Below the pieces are notes generated by a model that was not told the origin of the DNA, did not search any database, and saw only the letters and a list, made by a program, of their open reading frames with translations. A DNA stretch of 64,000 nt, from NCBI RefSeq assembly GCF_035582795.1, contig NC_134368.1, positions 32,362,501 through 32,426,500 of the forward strand, written 5' to 3'. Made by a program: the position numbers and the translations under genes. The stretch is from Mycteria americana (lineage: Eukaryota > Chordata > Aves > Ciconiiformes > Ciconiidae). Below, one piece after another: positions 63,357 through 64,000 of this stretch (the stretch's first letter is position 1; every line of letters begins with the position of its first letter).

Positions 63357-64000
63357 GTAACAAAACTTTTACACTCGGTTTGCACCAAGTTAATTTCTAA
63401 TTTTAGTTATTAGTGGCCTGGCAGTCAATTTTTGCTTTAATACACATTTCATTGTTCCACGATCATCCAAGACTTTGTGAATGTTGCGCAGTTTGGGGGC
63501 TAGTAAGTAAGCAATAACTAGGATTGAGAAATCTGTAAGAGTTGATTGCAGGAAACAGCAGAACTCGGTCTCTGCCAGTCTTGCAGCATTCCTGCATTTG
63601 ATGTATTAATCATTGAGCCGTAATTTTCATAAGTATTTCTACTACTTTGTTATGCCTACATGTAATTCAATAAGGGTATGCAAAATGTTGCATCAGCTTT
63701 TAAGTAATTGGTTCCCTAATTAGCATGTGTTTAACTTTGGGAGATTACAGAGCTGTCTTGAAAACAATGTATGTGATTTTCTTTCCCTACAGAAGATGTT
63801 TTCTCCCTTCTTTTTTTTCTGTCTTCGTTTTCCACTTGGATTGTGCCAAATACCAGTCTCAGGATGATAGCTCAGTGACTTACGGGAGAGGCTGATTACA
63901 GGCTCACTCTTACACGTCTAGACATACAGTGCCACTGTATTTATTCATGAGAGGAGTCTCACAAAATCACTTTGTATTTGCACTTTCTGAACCCAAATAT
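63357..64000 (+). other. CRACD: Start of CRACD intron 5
   Basis: After the donor GTAACA the sequence is AT-rich with no recognisable exon. A pyrimidine-rich stretch ending CTACAG near 63792 looks like an acceptor, but the frame after it does not match the expected CRACD continuation. Nothing else is seen. Confidence 0.75.

Noticed and set aside
63781..63860. Possible acceptor (CTACAG near 63792) as the next CRACD exon
   Set aside because: The following frame does not give the expected conserved CRACD continuation, and the sequence is a T-rich low-complexity stretch.

Overview
The window reads as vertebrate, almost certainly avian, intronic DNA. It is AT-rich, has no bacterial gene organisation, and its only convincing protein-coding sequence is split into short exons with canonical AG/GT borders. 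Bird origin is indicated by a CR1 3' fragment with the typical octamer tail (17397-17502, minus strand) and by an intact solo LTR of an ERVL-type family common in birds (45047-45651), bounded by a perfect 5-bp target duplication. The LTR type suggests a neoavian rather than a galliform bird, but that is inference.

One gene dominates: the 5' coding half of CRACD (KIAA1211, capping protein inhibiting regulator of actin dynamics), on the plus strand. Five coding exons were found: 8549-8615, 34182-34350, 50946-51081, 60588-60752 and 63288-63356. Joined, they give 606 nt (202 codons) with all phases compatible and no stop. The remaining, larger part of the protein must lie beyond 64000. Introns 1 to 4 measure 25,566, 16,595, 9,506 and 2,535 bp. 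Exons 2-5 are recognised by protein similarity. Exon 1 is inferred from a strong Kozak ATG, an in-frame upstream stop, a matching splice phase and resemblance to the N-terminus of the paralogue CRACDL.

Region by region: 1-8503 is upstream or 5' intronic sequence with a possible orphan coding exon at 987-1078 and a long pyrimidine tract near 2945-3000. The interval 8616-34181 is a large intron with a strong G-quadruplex motif, the CR1 remnant and a C17 tract, and it ends in a CpG-dense patch abutting exon 2 that could be an internal promoter. The interval 34351-50945 holds a candidate older minus-strand LTR, the ERVL solo LTR with an ATT microsatellite, and a near-perfect 24-bp hairpin about 370 bp before exon 3. 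The interval 51082-63287 is intronic with small tandem repeats around exon 4. The last 644 bases are the start of intron 5.

Most open reading frames of 60-150 codons look like chance ORFs. No tRNA, rRNA, CRISPR array or complete transposon was seen. The points most worth checking are the CRACD N-terminus (two possible starts), the hairpin at 50503-50573, the unassigned exon-like ORF at 987-1078, and the unassigned LTR at 42832-43350.
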